Positions 52,026-60,388 of a stretch of 60,388 nt of DNA are shown here, one piece after another (position 1 is the stretch's first letter; each line of letters starts with the position of its first letter). The translations under genes and the position numbers were made by a program. The stretch is from positions 1-60,388 of the forward strand of contig JAFYPA010000097.1 of NCBI GenBank assembly GCA_017560085.1, written 5' to 3'. A model generated the notes under the pieces. The model saw only the letters and a list, made by a program, of their open reading frames with translations, was not told the DNA's origin and made no database searches. This stretch comes from Clostridia bacterium. GTDB taxonomy: Bacteria > Bacillota > Clostridia > Oscillospirales > CAG-382.

Positions 52026-52838
52026 TCAAAGCTTATCCTTTATTCTCATAAGCTCCATACCGCACACCGCCGCAACGGTTGCCGTGGGGAGTGAGTAGCG
52101 TATGCTTTCATCGGCATAAGGGATGTGAATGAGTCTGTCGCTGTTATCCGCAAATTCGGGAGATATGCCTCTCTTTTCTCCGCCTATGAAGAGTATCATC
52201 GGGAAGCCGTCACCGTAGGAGAAAATCGGTACGGATTCGCTTGAGACCGCCGCACAGCAAAGCTTTATGCCACGCTTTTTAATGTCACTTACAAGACGAA
52301 GCCTTGCATCCTTGTCGTCACTTTCGGAAAATCTTGCAAGAGAAATATGCTCACTTGCGCCCGCACTGCTTCGTGCAAGAACACCTGCAGAGCCGTCCCT
52401 TTCCTTGCCCGGAAGAATAACACCGACAGCACCCGCCGCATAAAGAGCACGAAGCGCATAGCCGAGATTGAAGGGATCCTCAACGCCATCAAGATACACG
52501 CAGAAGCCCTCTTTTTCCGCACAGGCGGAGAGAATATCCGAAACTGTGCTGTATTCTCTTTTGCCGACAGATGCCGCAACACCGCCGTGGGTGCTTCCCG
52601 AGTCCTTGCCCGAGGAGCTTACAAAGGCATCGATTACGCCTCTTTCGCAGAATTCGGGCTTTATTCCGTTTGCCTTTAAAAAGGACACGAATGCGGTTAT
52701 CTTTCTGTCACGCTTTTTGTATTTTTCAAGGTCTACGAAAACATTGTCCACTCTTCTGCTTTTTGCGAGAATTGCCGCCTTTACGGATATTATTCCCTCA
52801 AGGACCTCGGTTGTCTCCGATTCATAAAGCTCTTCCAT
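52026..52838 (-). CDS. TrmH/SpoU-family RNA methyltransferase
   Basis: 270 residues from the ATG at 52838 (MEELYES), six bases after GGAGG; an ATG four codons earlier overlaps that site. SPOUT motifs: 1, LDGVEDPFNLGYALRALYAA; 2, LFIGGEKRGIS; 3, IRYSLPTATVAAVCGMEL. Motif 3 has SLPTATVA where most members have SLNVSVA. It should methylate ribose or another site in rRNA or tRNA with SAM; the target is unknown. Confidence 0.88.
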   Translation of the reverse strand: MEELYESETTEVLEGIISVKAAILAKSRRVDNVFVDLEKYKKRDRKITAFVSFLKANGIKPEFCERGVIDAFVSSSGKDSGSTHGGVAASVGKREYSTVSDILSACAEKEGFCVYLDGVEDPFNLGYALRALYAAGAVGVILPGKERDGSAGVLARSSAGASEHISLARFSESDDKDARLRLVSDIKKRGIKLCCAAVSSESVPIFSYGDGFPMILFIGGEKRGISPEFADNSDRLIHIPYADESIRYSLPTATVAAVCGMELMRIKDKL

Positions 52839-52918
52839 ATAAACCTCCATAAAATCCCCCGCGGGACTAAAACGGAAATGCGGAACAAAGCCTCATTCCG
52901 CATAAAACCGCACTGAAA

Positions 52919-54775
52919 TTATTTGTGAATTCTACACTTATCCTGCATACCGCAAGCAGAGCACTTGCTTCTGCAGTCGGGAGTTGTGACAGCCTCTCTC
53001 GCCTTCTTTGCCTCTGCCATAAGGAACTTTTCCGAAACTCCGCAGGAGATGTGTGACCAGGGGAGAATTTCGTCAAATTCGAAGCGTCTGTTGGCATAGT
53101 ATGAGGGGTCAACGCCCACCTTTTCAAATACAGCCATCCACTTGTCGTAGCTGAAATATTCGTCCCAGCCGTCAAAGATGAAGCCCTGCTTTCTTGCCTC
53201 GACAAGAGCCTTTGAAAGTCGTCTGTCACCTCTTGCAAAGATTGCCTCAAGACGGCTTACCTTTGCCTCGTGCCAGTTGTAGCGAAGCTTTCTTGTGGTA
53301 ATGTGAGTGCCGAGAAGCTTCTGCTTTCTCACAAGCTCGCAAAGCTCGTCCTGAGCCTCCCACTGGAAGGGAGTGTGGGACTTGGGGACAAAGCAGGAAA
53401 CGGACATTGTCGCTTCAACCGCCTTGCCCTTGGGCTTATCGGGATTTCTGTAGTATTCGTCTATGATTTTCTGACCGAGAGCGGGGATTCCGCAGATATC
53501 CTCGTCTGTTTCGGTGGGAAGTCCCAGCATAAAGTAAAGCTTTACGCTTGTTCTGCCCTTGGAGAATGCACCTCGGCATCCCTCAAGGATTTCGTCCTCG
53601 GTAAGGTTCTTGTTTATAACGTCACGAAGTCTCTGTGTGCCTGCTTCGGGAGCGAAGGTAAGACCTGTTTTTCTGACACCGTTTACCTTTTCCATAATCT
53701 CCGCTTCAAATGCATCTATACGCATCGAGGGAAGGGAGAGACCTACCTTCTTTTCGTCTGTCCAGGTCTTAAGACCGTCAACAAGTGAGCCGAGCTCATC
53801 GTAGTCGCTTATGGAAAGGGAGAGAAGTGAGATTTCCTCATATCCCGAATTGTCAAAGGTTTCCCTTGCCTGACAGCAGAGCTTGTCGTAGCTTCTTGCT
53901 CTGTAGGGTCTGTAAACCATACCCGCCTGACAGAAGCGACAGCCTCTTATACAGCCTCTCGAGGTTTCAAGGGAGATTCTGTCGTGTACCGTTTCGATAA
54001 AGGGGACAACGGGCTTTGTGGGATAATGTGAATCCTCAAACTCCGTGATAACCCGCTTTTCGATTATTGCGGGAACGCCTTCGGTATTGGGTGTGATTTC
54101 GGATATTGTTCCGTCTCTGCCCTCGTATTTTACATCGTAGAATGCGGGGATGTAGCTTCCGCCGATTTTCGCAAGCTCAAGAAGAAGCTCCTTCTTTGAG
54201 AAGTTATCCTTGTGAGCGTCCTTGTATGCAATCATAGCCCTTGCAACATCGTTGAGATGATCCTCGCCCTCACCTATACAGAAAAGGTCGATAAAGTCCG
54301 CAAGAGGCTCGGGATTGTATGCACAGGTACCGCCTGCGATTATAAGAGGACGCTTTCCGCTGTCGCCTCTCTCCTCGGAAAGAAGCGGAATTCCCGCAAG
54401 CTCAAGCATATAAAGCACATTGGTGTAGGACATTTCGTAGGAAAGAGAAAACGCCACGATATCGAATTCGGAAAGGGCATCACCGCTTTCAAGTGCGTAA
54501 AGCGGAACGTCCATCTCCTTCATAAGCTTGCCCATATCCTCCCAGGGAGCGAAAACTCTCTCGCACCATACCTCGGGAAGGCTGTTGAGCGTTCCGTAGA
54601 GAATCTTCATACCGAGGTTGGACATACCTATTTCGTATGAGTCGGGGAAGCAGAATGCAACTCTCAGCTTTACGTCCTTTTTGTCCTTTATAACTTCGTT
54701 AAGCTCACCGCCGATATATCTTGCGGGCTTCTGTACGTCCTTTAAAAAAGGAAGAATTCTGTTTTTTGGTGTCAT
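52919..54775 (-). CDS. B12-binding radical SAM protein (TIGR03960-like)
   Basis: 618 residues. An N-terminal cobalamin-binding-like Rossmann domain holds VAFCFPDSYEIGMSNLGMKI. The radical SAM cluster motif CIRGCRFC (SRGCIRGCRFCQAGMVYRP) is near residue 274, followed by TFAPEAGTQRLRDVINKNLT. The C-terminus has a Cys cluster (CRSKCSACGMQDKC). It matches the TIGR03960 family, usually found beside a DUF2344 gene and rplU-rpmA. That partner is absent here; the next gene is a TrmH methyltransferase. The reaction is unknown. Confidence 0.88.
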   Translation of the reverse strand: MTPKNRILPFLKDVQKPARYIGGELNEVIKDKKDVKLRVAFCFPDSYEIGMSNLGMKILYGTLNSLPEVWCERVFAPWEDMGKLMKEMDVPLYALESGDALSEFDIVAFSLSYEMSYTNVLYMLELAGIPLLSEERGDSGKRPLIIAGGTCAYNPEPLADFIDLFCIGEGEDHLNDVARAMIAYKDAHKDNFSKKELLLELAKIGGSYIPAFYDVKYEGRDGTISEITPNTEGVPAIIEKRVITEFEDSHYPTKPVVPFIETVHDRISLETSRGCIRGCRFCQAGMVYRPYRARSYDKLCCQARETFDNSGYEEISLLSLSISDYDELGSLVDGLKTWTDEKKVGLSLPSMRIDAFEAEIMEKVNGVRKTGLTFAPEAGTQRLRDVINKNLTEDEILEGCRGAFSKGRTSVKLYFMLGLPTETDEDICGIPALGQKIIDEYYRNPDKPKGKAVEATMSVSCFVPKSHTPFQWEAQDELCELVRKQKLLGTHITTRKLRYNWHEAKVSRLEAIFARGDRRLSKALVEARKQGFIFDGWDEYFSYDKWMAVFEKVGVDPSYYANRRFEFDEILPWSHISCGVSEKFLMAEAKKAREAVTTPDCRSKCSACGMQDKCRIHK

Positions 54776-54807
54776 GATAATACCTTTATTTCGGGGAATT
54801 TTGAATT

Positions 54808-56013
54808 TTACTTATTTGTGCAAACGCCGAGAATGTTAAGCTCCGTGCCGTACTGGGAAGCGACATTCTTAATCTTTACATTGTGCTTTCCGCTCTCAAG
54901 TGCGTGCTCGATTATGTACATCTGACCGTGGTTGTAGTTATGCATATCGCCTATGGCATAGGGGATAAACTCACCGCCGTCAACGGAATATTCAATGCTT
55001 GAAACCTTGGGTGTCTTGTAAACGAGAAGTCCGAAGCCCGTACCCTCAAAGTCAAATTCGAATACCGCGCCCTCAACGTCTGTGGAAAGTGCGTAGTCGT
55101 ACTTGATTTTACCCATTGTGAGGCTCTTGCTTGTGTGCTTGAAGTTTTCGGGAGCATCATAAAGAAGAGCTTCGGTAAACTGAGGATTCATAAAGAGTCC
55201 GTCCTTATTAAGAGGCTCGGGAACAACTATATCAATATACTGTGCCTTTTCGGGAGCTTCGTCTATAAGGTACTTGGAGAAGCATTCGTCAATGCACTTG
55301 ATGTAGAAGGCATAGCCCTCGTCGTTGGGATGAATCTTGTCCCTGGAGTATCTGTCGTATACTCCGCCCTCCTCAGTGTCGATAAGGGTCTTAAGCTGTG
55401 AGCCGGGGTCGATTACGGGAAGTCCGTAATGCTTTGCGAGAGCCGTGCTTGCTCTTCTGCAGTTTCCGTCGTGGCTGAATCCCGTGAAGAGGAATACTAT
55501 GTCAACCTTGGGGTTCTTTTCGTAAAGCTTTCTTATAATGGACTCGTTCTGACGGGAAATGTTAAGCTCACCGAATCTGCCCCAGTCGTTGGAGGTGTAT
55601 TCAATAAAGATAAGGTCGGGAATCGCAACATCAAAGATGTCCTTCTCGAGTCTGTAAATACCGTAGTTTGAGCCTGTGTTGGAAATGCCCGCGTTGTTTT
55701 CGTTGATTGTCGCCTCGGGGAATTTTTCCGAAAGCCACGCTGTTGTGAGCGCAACCCAGTTCTTTGCGTAAACGGAAGCACCCGCACCCTGAGTTATGGA
55801 GCCGCCGAGATATGCAACATTAAGCTCCTTGTCAACGGTAAGTCTGTAGTAGCTGTTTGAAAGAATTGTTGCCATAGCCTTTTCCTCACTTACTTCCTCT
55901 GTAATTTCCTTTTCGGGATTTGCATTTTCCTTTGCTTCCTCATTCTTGCCGCCGCAGGCGGAAAGGGAAACAAGCATTGTTGCCGCAAGAAGTGCCGATA
56001 TCAGCTTTTTCAT
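54808..56013 (-). CDS. SGNH/GDSL-type lipoprotein hydrolase
   Basis: 401 residues. A lipobox, LSAC at residues 17-20, predicts lipid attachment at Cys20, followed by a Glu-rich linker. SGNH blocks: GGSITQGAG (Ser72), TSNDW (Asn142) and DKIHP (Asp225, His228). A C-terminal beta-rich domain (about 285-400) resembles a carbohydrate-binding module. It is probably an outside-facing deacetylase or esterase acting on acylated polysaccharide, which fits the surface beta-helix proteins. The substrate is not known. Confidence 0.88.
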   Translation of the reverse strand: MKKLISALLAATMLVSLSACGGKNEEAKENANPEKEITEEVSEEKAMATILSNSYYRLTVDKELNVAYLGGSITQGAGASVYAKNWVALTTAWLSEKFPEATINENNAGISNTGSNYGIYRLEKDIFDVAIPDLIFIEYTSNDWGRFGELNISRQNESIIRKLYEKNPKVDIVFLFTGFSHDGNCRRASTALAKHYGLPVIDPGSQLKTLIDTEEGGVYDRYSRDKIHPNDEGYAFYIKCIDECFSKYLIDEAPEKAQYIDIVVPEPLNKDGLFMNPQFTEALLYDAPENFKHTSKSLTMGKIKYDYALSTDVEGAVFEFDFEGTGFGLLVYKTPKVSSIEYSVDGGEFIPYAIGDMHNYNHGQMYIIEHALESGKHNVKIKNVASQYGTELNILGVCTNK

Positions 56014-56040
56014 AACAGTTCTCCTTTTTGTTTTTATATT

Positions 56041-57384
56041 TTAATTTTTAAGAACCTCACATTTATCCTCGCCGTAATATTCAAGCAAGGCAATAACATC
56101 CCCGTCTATAACCTCACCGCAGACCGCAATGGGAATAGCGGGAGGGCAAGCCACATTAAAGCCCGCAAATACTCTGCCGAGGCTTTCGCTTACGGGGATT
56201 TTCTCCGTTTCGCCGTATATGGCTTCCCTTACGGAAAGCTTTACACGGGGACTTGCGAATTTCGGGGGCTTTTCCGTGATTTCCGCTTTTTTCGGGATAC
56301 ACGAAAGAGCATTATAAATTTTATCAAGCACATCAACACCGTTCTCGGGTGTCAGCATAAGCACGACATAATCGGGGTCGTAAAACTCGCAGACCATACC
56401 CTTTTCGGAGAGATATTCCGAAAGCTCAACACCCGTATAGCCGAATTTTTTCGGTGTTATTGTTATCTTCAGAGGCTCACCGTCGAGGCTTGCAATTCCG
56501 CAGTCACAAAGTCTTTTCTTGAGTTTTTTCACCGCAAGACAGTACTCCGAAAGCCGTTCTCTGTAGTTTTCCGAGAGATACTTATTGAGTATATCCAGCG
56601 ACTGAAGTATCAGATAAGACGGACTTGTCGAAGCAAACAGCGACATTGCCTTATATGCATTATGCAAAATTATATCCGGTGCGTTTTGTGAAATATGCAG
56701 ATAACCCGCCCCCGTAATTGCGGGCAGAGTCTTGTGAGCGGAGTCACAGCAGATATCCGCACCGAGGTGCATCGGATGTCTGTTTTCCGGGAGGAAATTG
56801 AGATATGCTCCGTGAGCGTTATCCACAAGAAGAAGCACTCCGTGTCTTTTGCAGACCTTGGAAATCTCCTCAATATCCGCAACGTTTCCGAGATAGTCGG
56901 GACTTGTAATATACACCGCAGTAGGCTTATTCTTCATCTCGGAAAGACTTCTGTCAAGAGCCCTCGGAGAAACGGTACATTGGGTAATACCGCCGTCCGC
57001 CTCGCCGTAAAGCCAGCTTATATCAAAATCAAGAAGAGAAGCGGACATAACGAACACCTTATGAGCATTCCGTCCCGCAAGAATGTGCGCCCGCTCTCCC
57101 TTGCTCCTTGCATAAAGCACCGCAAGATAAAGCATCGCACGGATTGACAGCGACGAGCCTTCCGCAGAATAAACAGTCCTTCCGCTTCCGAAAAGTGCCG
57201 TTGCGTTATCCATACTCTCACGAAGAATCCCTTCCGCGTGATAAAGCACATCCGCACCGTCAAACTCCGTAATATCGTAAGCCTCAAACCCGAGAAGACT
57301 CTTCCCCTTATGCCCCGGCATATGAAGCCTTGTGCTTTTGCTCTCTATATACTTTTTCACAAAGTCAACAACCGGCGTTGTCAT
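56041..57384 (-). CDS. Orn/Lys/Arg decarboxylase-family PLP enzyme
   Basis: 447 residues, the short clostridial/bacillar type. HMPGHKG (21-27) is the family N-terminal signature. VDNAHGAY contains the PLP-binding Asp188, and SAHKT (215-219) the PLP lysine Lys218. The C-terminal domain has MVCEFYDPDYVVLMLTPENG. It likely decarboxylates arginine or lysine for polyamine synthesis; which one cannot be told. It reads into the region before the SCIFF maturase. Confidence 0.92.
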   Translation of the reverse strand: MTTPVVDFVKKYIESKSTRLHMPGHKGKSLLGFEAYDITEFDGADVLYHAEGILRESMDNATALFGSGRTVYSAEGSSLSIRAMLYLAVLYARSKGERAHILAGRNAHKVFVMSASLLDFDISWLYGEADGGITQCTVSPRALDRSLSEMKNKPTAVYITSPDYLGNVADIEEISKVCKRHGVLLLVDNAHGAYLNFLPENRHPMHLGADICCDSAHKTLPAITGAGYLHISQNAPDIILHNAYKAMSLFASTSPSYLILQSLDILNKYLSENYRERLSEYCLAVKKLKKRLCDCGIASLDGEPLKITITPKKFGYTGVELSEYLSEKGMVCEFYDPDYVVLMLTPENGVDVLDKIYNALSCIPKKAEITEKPPKFASPRVKLSVREAIYGETEKIPVSESLGRVFAGFNVACPPAIPIAVCGEVIDGDVIALLEYYGEDKCEVLKN

Positions 57385-57417
57385 AAGCTTTCCCTCCAGG
57401 ACCTCTTACGGTCTTAA

Positions 57418-57445
57418 TTGTGCATTGTGAATTGTGCATTGTGAA
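57418..57445. repeat. Array of four 7-bp repeats after the SCIFF maturase stop
   Basis: On the minus strand, two bases (AA) after the stop TAA, come TTCACAA, TGCACAA, TTCACAA and TGCACAA. The arrangement matches the arrays after 16658 and 24411. Confidence 0.75.
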
Positions 57446-57447
57446 TT

Positions 57448-58827
57448 TTATTCAAGCTCCTGCTTTGCCGCTTCAAGAGCAATGGCACATTCCATTCTCT
57501 TTCTGAAAAGACGGCAGCCGTATTCGTATACGCCGTTTACGGAGCCCGTTGCGTGGTATGCGTTAGCCGCACATCCGCCCGAGCAGTAAAGCTTTGCCCA
57601 GCAGGTCTTGCATTCTTCTCTTGTGTATACATTGCAGGCACCGAATTCGTCCTGCTTCTTTATGTTGGTAACACCGTTCCATACGTCGCCGAGCTTGAAT
57701 TCCTGCTCACCGACAAACTGATGGCAGGGATAAAGCTCGCCCGAGGGAGTAACAGCCATATATTCCGTTCCCGAGCCACAGCCCGAAATTCTCTTGTAGA
57801 TACAGGGACCGCCCTTGAGGTCTATCATATAGTGGTAGAAGGTGAAGGGCTTTCCTTCCTTGTGCTTTTCAAGCATAAGAGCGGCAAGCTGTTCATACTG
57901 CTCGCAAACTACGCCGAAGTCCTCCTCCGTAAGTGCAGAGGGGTCATCGGGTGCGCATACAACAGGCTCCATTGAAAGCTCGTTAAAGCCGAGACGGAGC
58001 ATTTCCTTTATGTCCTCAAGGAAATCGGGGTTTGCGTGGGTGAAGGTACCTCTCATATAGTAGTTCTTGCCCCCGCGGGACTCAACCATTTTCTGGAACT
58101 TGGGAACGATTCTCTCCCAGCTTCCGTTACCCGCATAGTCAACTCTGAAGCGGTCGTGTACTTCCTTTCTGCCGTCGAGGGAAAGGACTACATTGCTCAT
58201 TTCCTTGTTTGCGAATTCTATAACATCGTCGTCAATAAGAAGTCCGTTTGTGGTAAGAGTGAATCTGAAGTTCTTGCCGTGCTCCTTCTCGATGCTTCTC
58301 GCATAAGCAACCAGCTGCTTTACAACATCGAAGTTCATAAGGGGCTCGCCGCCGAAGAAGTCAACCTCAAGGTTTCTTCTTGTACCCGAGTTTGCGATAA
58401 GGAAGTCGAACGCCTGCTTACCCACCTCAAAGCTCATAAGTGCACGCTCGCCGTGGTATTTTCCCTGAGAAGCAAAGCAGTAAGAGCAATTGAGATTGCA
58501 GGAATGAGCGATATGAAGACAAAGTGCCTTTACAACGCCCGCGCTCTTCTTTTTGAGGTCGCCCGCCATAGGCTCGAAGGTGTCCTCGGAAAAGAGCTTG
58601 CCGTCAGCCTTCAGCTCCTCGATATCGGAAATACAGTCGAGGATATCCTCTTTTGTGACGTCCTCTCTGCCCTTGTATTTTTCAAGAATGGCACAAACGA
58701 TTTCGTCCTGTGATTTGCTCTCGTACATTTCAATAATGTCAAAGGCAACCTCATCCACAACGTGCACCGAGCCCGAGCAGATATCGAGGACTATGTTCAT
58801 ACCGAGAAGTTTGTAAGAATGTATCAT
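57448..58827 (-). CDS. scfB: Radical SAM/SPASM maturase of the SCIFF peptide
   Basis: 459 residues. An N-terminal peptide-recognition region (1-95) is followed by the radical SAM motif CNLNCSYC (Cys110, 114, 117), FFGGEPLMNF and a C-terminal SPASM domain with Cys-rich segments (CHQF, CKTCWAKLYCSGGCAANAYH). It matches the maturase that makes thioether crosslinks in the SCIFF peptide, which is encoded 160 bases upstream. The pair is highly conserved in Clostridia. The gene ends at a heptad repeat array. Confidence 0.94.
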   Translation of the reverse strand: MIHSYKLLGMNIVLDICSGSVHVVDEVAFDIIEMYESKSQDEIVCAILEKYKGREDVTKEDILDCISDIEELKADGKLFSEDTFEPMAGDLKKKSAGVVKALCLHIAHSCNLNCSYCFASQGKYHGERALMSFEVGKQAFDFLIANSGTRRNLEVDFFGGEPLMNFDVVKQLVAYARSIEKEHGKNFRFTLTTNGLLIDDDVIEFANKEMSNVVLSLDGRKEVHDRFRVDYAGNGSWERIVPKFQKMVESRGGKNYYMRGTFTHANPDFLEDIKEMLRLGFNELSMEPVVCAPDDPSALTEEDFGVVCEQYEQLAALMLEKHKEGKPFTFYHYMIDLKGGPCIYKRISGCGSGTEYMAVTPSGELYPCHQFVGEQEFKLGDVWNGVTNIKKQDEFGACNVYTREECKTCWAKLYCSGGCAANAYHATGSVNGVYEYGCRLFRKRMECAIALEAAKQELE

Positions 58828-58933
58828 ATTATTTCTCCGAATTTATATGTAATATTTTTATTTATAAAATCACGACGGAAAGGAAAACCGTTCCGCAATA
58901 TCAAAACAGAAGCCATACGCAAACTGCTTATTC

Positions 58934-58967
58934 AAAAAAGCAGCCGCCGTTTTGATTCCGGCGGCGC
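58934..58967 (-). terminator. Terminator or attenuator after the SCIFF peptide gene
   Basis: GCGCCGCCG-type stem: 58940-58949 pairs with 58959-58967 with one bulged base, and on the minus strand six T follow (58934-58939). It sits between the peptide and maturase genes, which would give more peptide mRNA than maturase mRNA. Confidence 0.82.
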
Positions 58968-58986
58968 TTGTGCAAATCATATTTTA

Positions 58987-59130
58987 TTACTTCTTGTTTT
59001 CGCACTGCTGATTTGCAATACCGCAGCTTGTCTTGCAAGCGGACTGGCAGGATGTCTGGCATTCGCCGCAGCCACCGTTCTTTGCGCTCTTGCAGAGATT
59101 CTTTGTTTCAAGTGTCTTGATACGCTTCAT
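58987..59130 (-). CDS. scfA: SCIFF ribosomally made peptide precursor
   Basis: 47 residues from the ATG at 59130 with GGGAGG ten bases upstream. MKRIKTLETKNL is the leader-like conserved N-terminus. The core GCGECQTSCQSACKTSC matches the six-cysteine signature (Cys21, 24, 28, 32, 36, 43). A seventh cysteine at position 13 lies in the leader part, where most SCIFF peptides I know have none. The product is modified by the maturase downstream; its biological role is not established. Confidence 0.95.
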   Translation of the reverse strand: MKRIKTLETKNLCKSAKNGGCGECQTSCQSACKTSCGIANQQCENKK

Positions 59131-59167
59131 AGTCTGTTGTCCTCCCTTGAAAATTTCTATTCGATAT

Positions 59168-59206
59168 ATTATATCATACATTTTTATATAAGTCAATCGG
59201 TTGACT
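59168..59206 (-). promoter_or_regulatory. SCIFF promoter with a palindrome over the -35 box
   Basis: TTGACT (59191-59196 on the minus strand) and TATAAT (59168-59173) with a 17-base spacer. The -35 hexamer is one arm of a perfect inverted repeat, AGTCAA-TCGG-TTGACT (59191-59206), a possible repressor site. Confidence 0.8.
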
Positions 59207-59247
59207 ATAAATTCATTTTTTTGTTACATTTTCACGCACGGAGCATA

Positions 59248-59278
59248 CAAAAAAGGTGCAGACCGAAATCCGCACCTT
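59248..59278 (-). terminator. Terminator of pckG
   Basis: AAGGTGC (59253-59259) pairs with GCACCTT (59272-59278). On the minus strand a run of T follows (59248-59254). It lies 22 bases past the PEPCK stop. Confidence 0.88.
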
Positions 59279-59299
59279 GATTTTGCTGTATTAAGCCTA

Positions 59300-60388
59300 T
59301 TACTTGGAGAGGTTAGCAACGAGCTTGTCGAGTTCTTCGTAAAGCGCTTTAGGCATTCTGCCGCCGATGGAATCGATCTGAGCGTAGAATTCCTTGATGT
59401 TGTCAACGTCTTCGAGCCAGGAAGCATTGTCAACCTTGAGAAGCTCTTCGATTGTTTCCTTGGAAATGTCGAGGCCTTCAACGTTGATGTCTTCAGCGTT
59501 GGGAACATAACCGATTGCTGTTTCCTTAGCGTCAACAGTGCCTTCGCATCTCTTGAGAATCCAGTCGAGAACTCTGAGGTTGTCACCGAAGCCGGGCCAG
59601 ATGAAGTTGCCTTCGTCGTCTGTTCTGAACCAGTTAACGTGGAAAATCTTGGGAGCGTTGGGAATCTTCTTACCCATCTGGAGCCAGTGTGCGAAGTAGT
59701 CACCCATGTTGTAGCCGCAGAAGGGACGCATAGCCATGGGGTCACGTCTTACAACACCTACTGCGCCTGTAGCTGCAGCTGTTGTTTCGGAAGCCATGAT
59801 AGAGCCAACGAATGTACCGTGCTGCCAGTCTCTTGACTGATATACGAGGGGAGCAGTCTTTGCTCTTCTTCCGCCGAATACGATTGCGGAAAGCGGAACG
59901 CCTGTCATGCTGTCAAATTCAGCAGAAACGCAGGGGCAGTTCTTAGCAAGAGCTGTGAATCTGGAGTTGGGATGAGCACCGCAAGTGGACTTATCCTTCT
60001 TGTCGTACTTTGTGTAATCCCACTTGTTGCCCTTCCAGTCGATAGCGTTTGCGGGAGGATTGTTGTCAAGGCCTTCCCACCATACTGTGTTGTCGTCGAG
60101 GTTGTGAACAACGTTTGTGAAGATTGTATCTCTCATTGTTGTGTAGAGAGCGTTGGGGTTGGACTTAAGGTTTGTACCGGGAGCAACACCGAAGAAGCCG
60201 TTTTCGGGGTTAACAGCCCAGAGTCTGCCGTCCTTACCAACTCTTATCCAAGCGATATCGTCACCTACGCACCATACCTTATAGCCCTTTTCTGCATAAG
60301 CTGCGGGGGGAATGAGCATAGCGAGGTTTGTCTTACCGCAAGCAGAGGGGAATGCAGCGGAGATGTACTTGATTTCGCCGTTGGGGAA
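59300..60388 (-). CDS. pckG: Phosphoenolpyruvate carboxykinase (GTP), C-terminal part
   Basis: 362 codons present; the 5' end is outside the window. At the right edge the frame reads into the kinase-1a loop FPSACGKTNLAM, which includes the reactive cysteine of GTP-type enzymes. Further on are VGDDIAWIRVGKDGRLWAVN, NPENGFFGVAPGT (metal and substrate region) and RPFCGYNMGDYF. The enzyme interconverts oxaloacetate and PEP; in gut anaerobes it often runs toward oxaloacetate during fermentation. It ends in a good terminator. Confidence 0.97.
   Translation of the reverse strand, partial: FPNGEIKYISAAFPSACGKTNLAMLIPPAAYAEKGYKVWCVGDDIAWIRVGKDGRLWAVNPENGFFGVAPGTNLKSNPNALYTTMRDTIFTNVVHNLDDNTVWWEGLDNNPPANAIDWKGNKWDYTKYDKKDKSTCGAHPNSRFTALAKNCPCVSAEFDSMTGVPLSAIVFGGRRAKTAPLVYQSRDWQHGTFVGSIMASETTAAATGAVGVVRRDPMAMRPFCGYNMGDYFAHWLQMGKKIPNAPKIFHVNWFRTDDEGNFIWPGFGDNLRVLDWILKRCEGTVDAKETAIGYVPNAEDINVEGLDISKETIEELLKVDNASWLEDVDNIKEFYAQIDSIGGRMPKALYEELDKLVANLSK

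Overview
The window looks like a chromosomal segment of an anaerobic, spore-forming gut-type Clostridia, probably Oscillospirales or a neighbouring order. This rests on spoIIE with an exact Spo0A box, a SCIFF peptide with its radical-SAM maturase, zinc-ribbon S14, GTP-dependent PEPCK, near-consensus sigma-A promoters with 17-base spacers, and many intracellular glycosidases. The species cannot be named from sequence alone.

Layout. (1) 1-10553: S10-spc ribosomal protein operon on the minus strand, rpsJ to the start of secY. It is read from a consensus promoter through a leader of about 470 nt, and several intergenic spacers can form hairpins. (2) 10609-16341: spoIIE under a Spo0A box, then a KDG-type sugar kinase, an MFS transporter and rlmH. 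(3) 16401-23069: a small MITE-like element, then an operon of two cytoplasmic beta-helix proteins flanking a GH32 enzyme, with an operator-like inverted repeat at its promoter; next an AraC regulator divergent from a GH28 enzyme. (4) 23092-28050: alr, polA and a two-gene operon whose first member looks like a divergent MraZ. (5) 28086-47320: GH78 rhamnosidase, apt, a HIT protein, and three very large exported S-layer-anchored proteins carrying the same beta-helix domain as the cytoplasmic pair. Between them lie a DUF4838 protein, a truncated four-helix-bundle-like gene, an array of tiny hairpins, tRNA-Lys and a DUF3810 protein. (6) 47334-56013: two NodB-fold proteins (one apparently inactive), a GH95 enzyme, a TrmH-type methyltransferase, a B12-binding radical SAM protein and an SGNH lipoprotein. 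(7) 56041-60388: a basic amino acid decarboxylase, the SCIFF maturase and peptide, and the end of pckG.

How it fits together. The carbohydrate genes suggest a surface-plus-cytoplasm glycan system. SLH-anchored beta-helix proteins would act outside, and oligosaccharides would be finished inside by leaderless GH28, GH78, GH95, GH32 and small beta-helix proteins. KDG kinase would feed uronate-derived carbon into central metabolism. The most interesting element is this five-member beta-helix family. Its members share an ordered set of polar motifs (R-x-G-N-x-x-E-x-Y-G, Y-D-A-x-x-T-H-Q, I-E-Y-F, G-[FY]-G), and I cannot assign them to a known enzyme family. A second notable feature is a set of 7-bp repeat arrays that begin exactly two bases after the stop codons of three unrelated genes. 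A third is a set of mini-hairpins with three-base loops that recur in several spacers.
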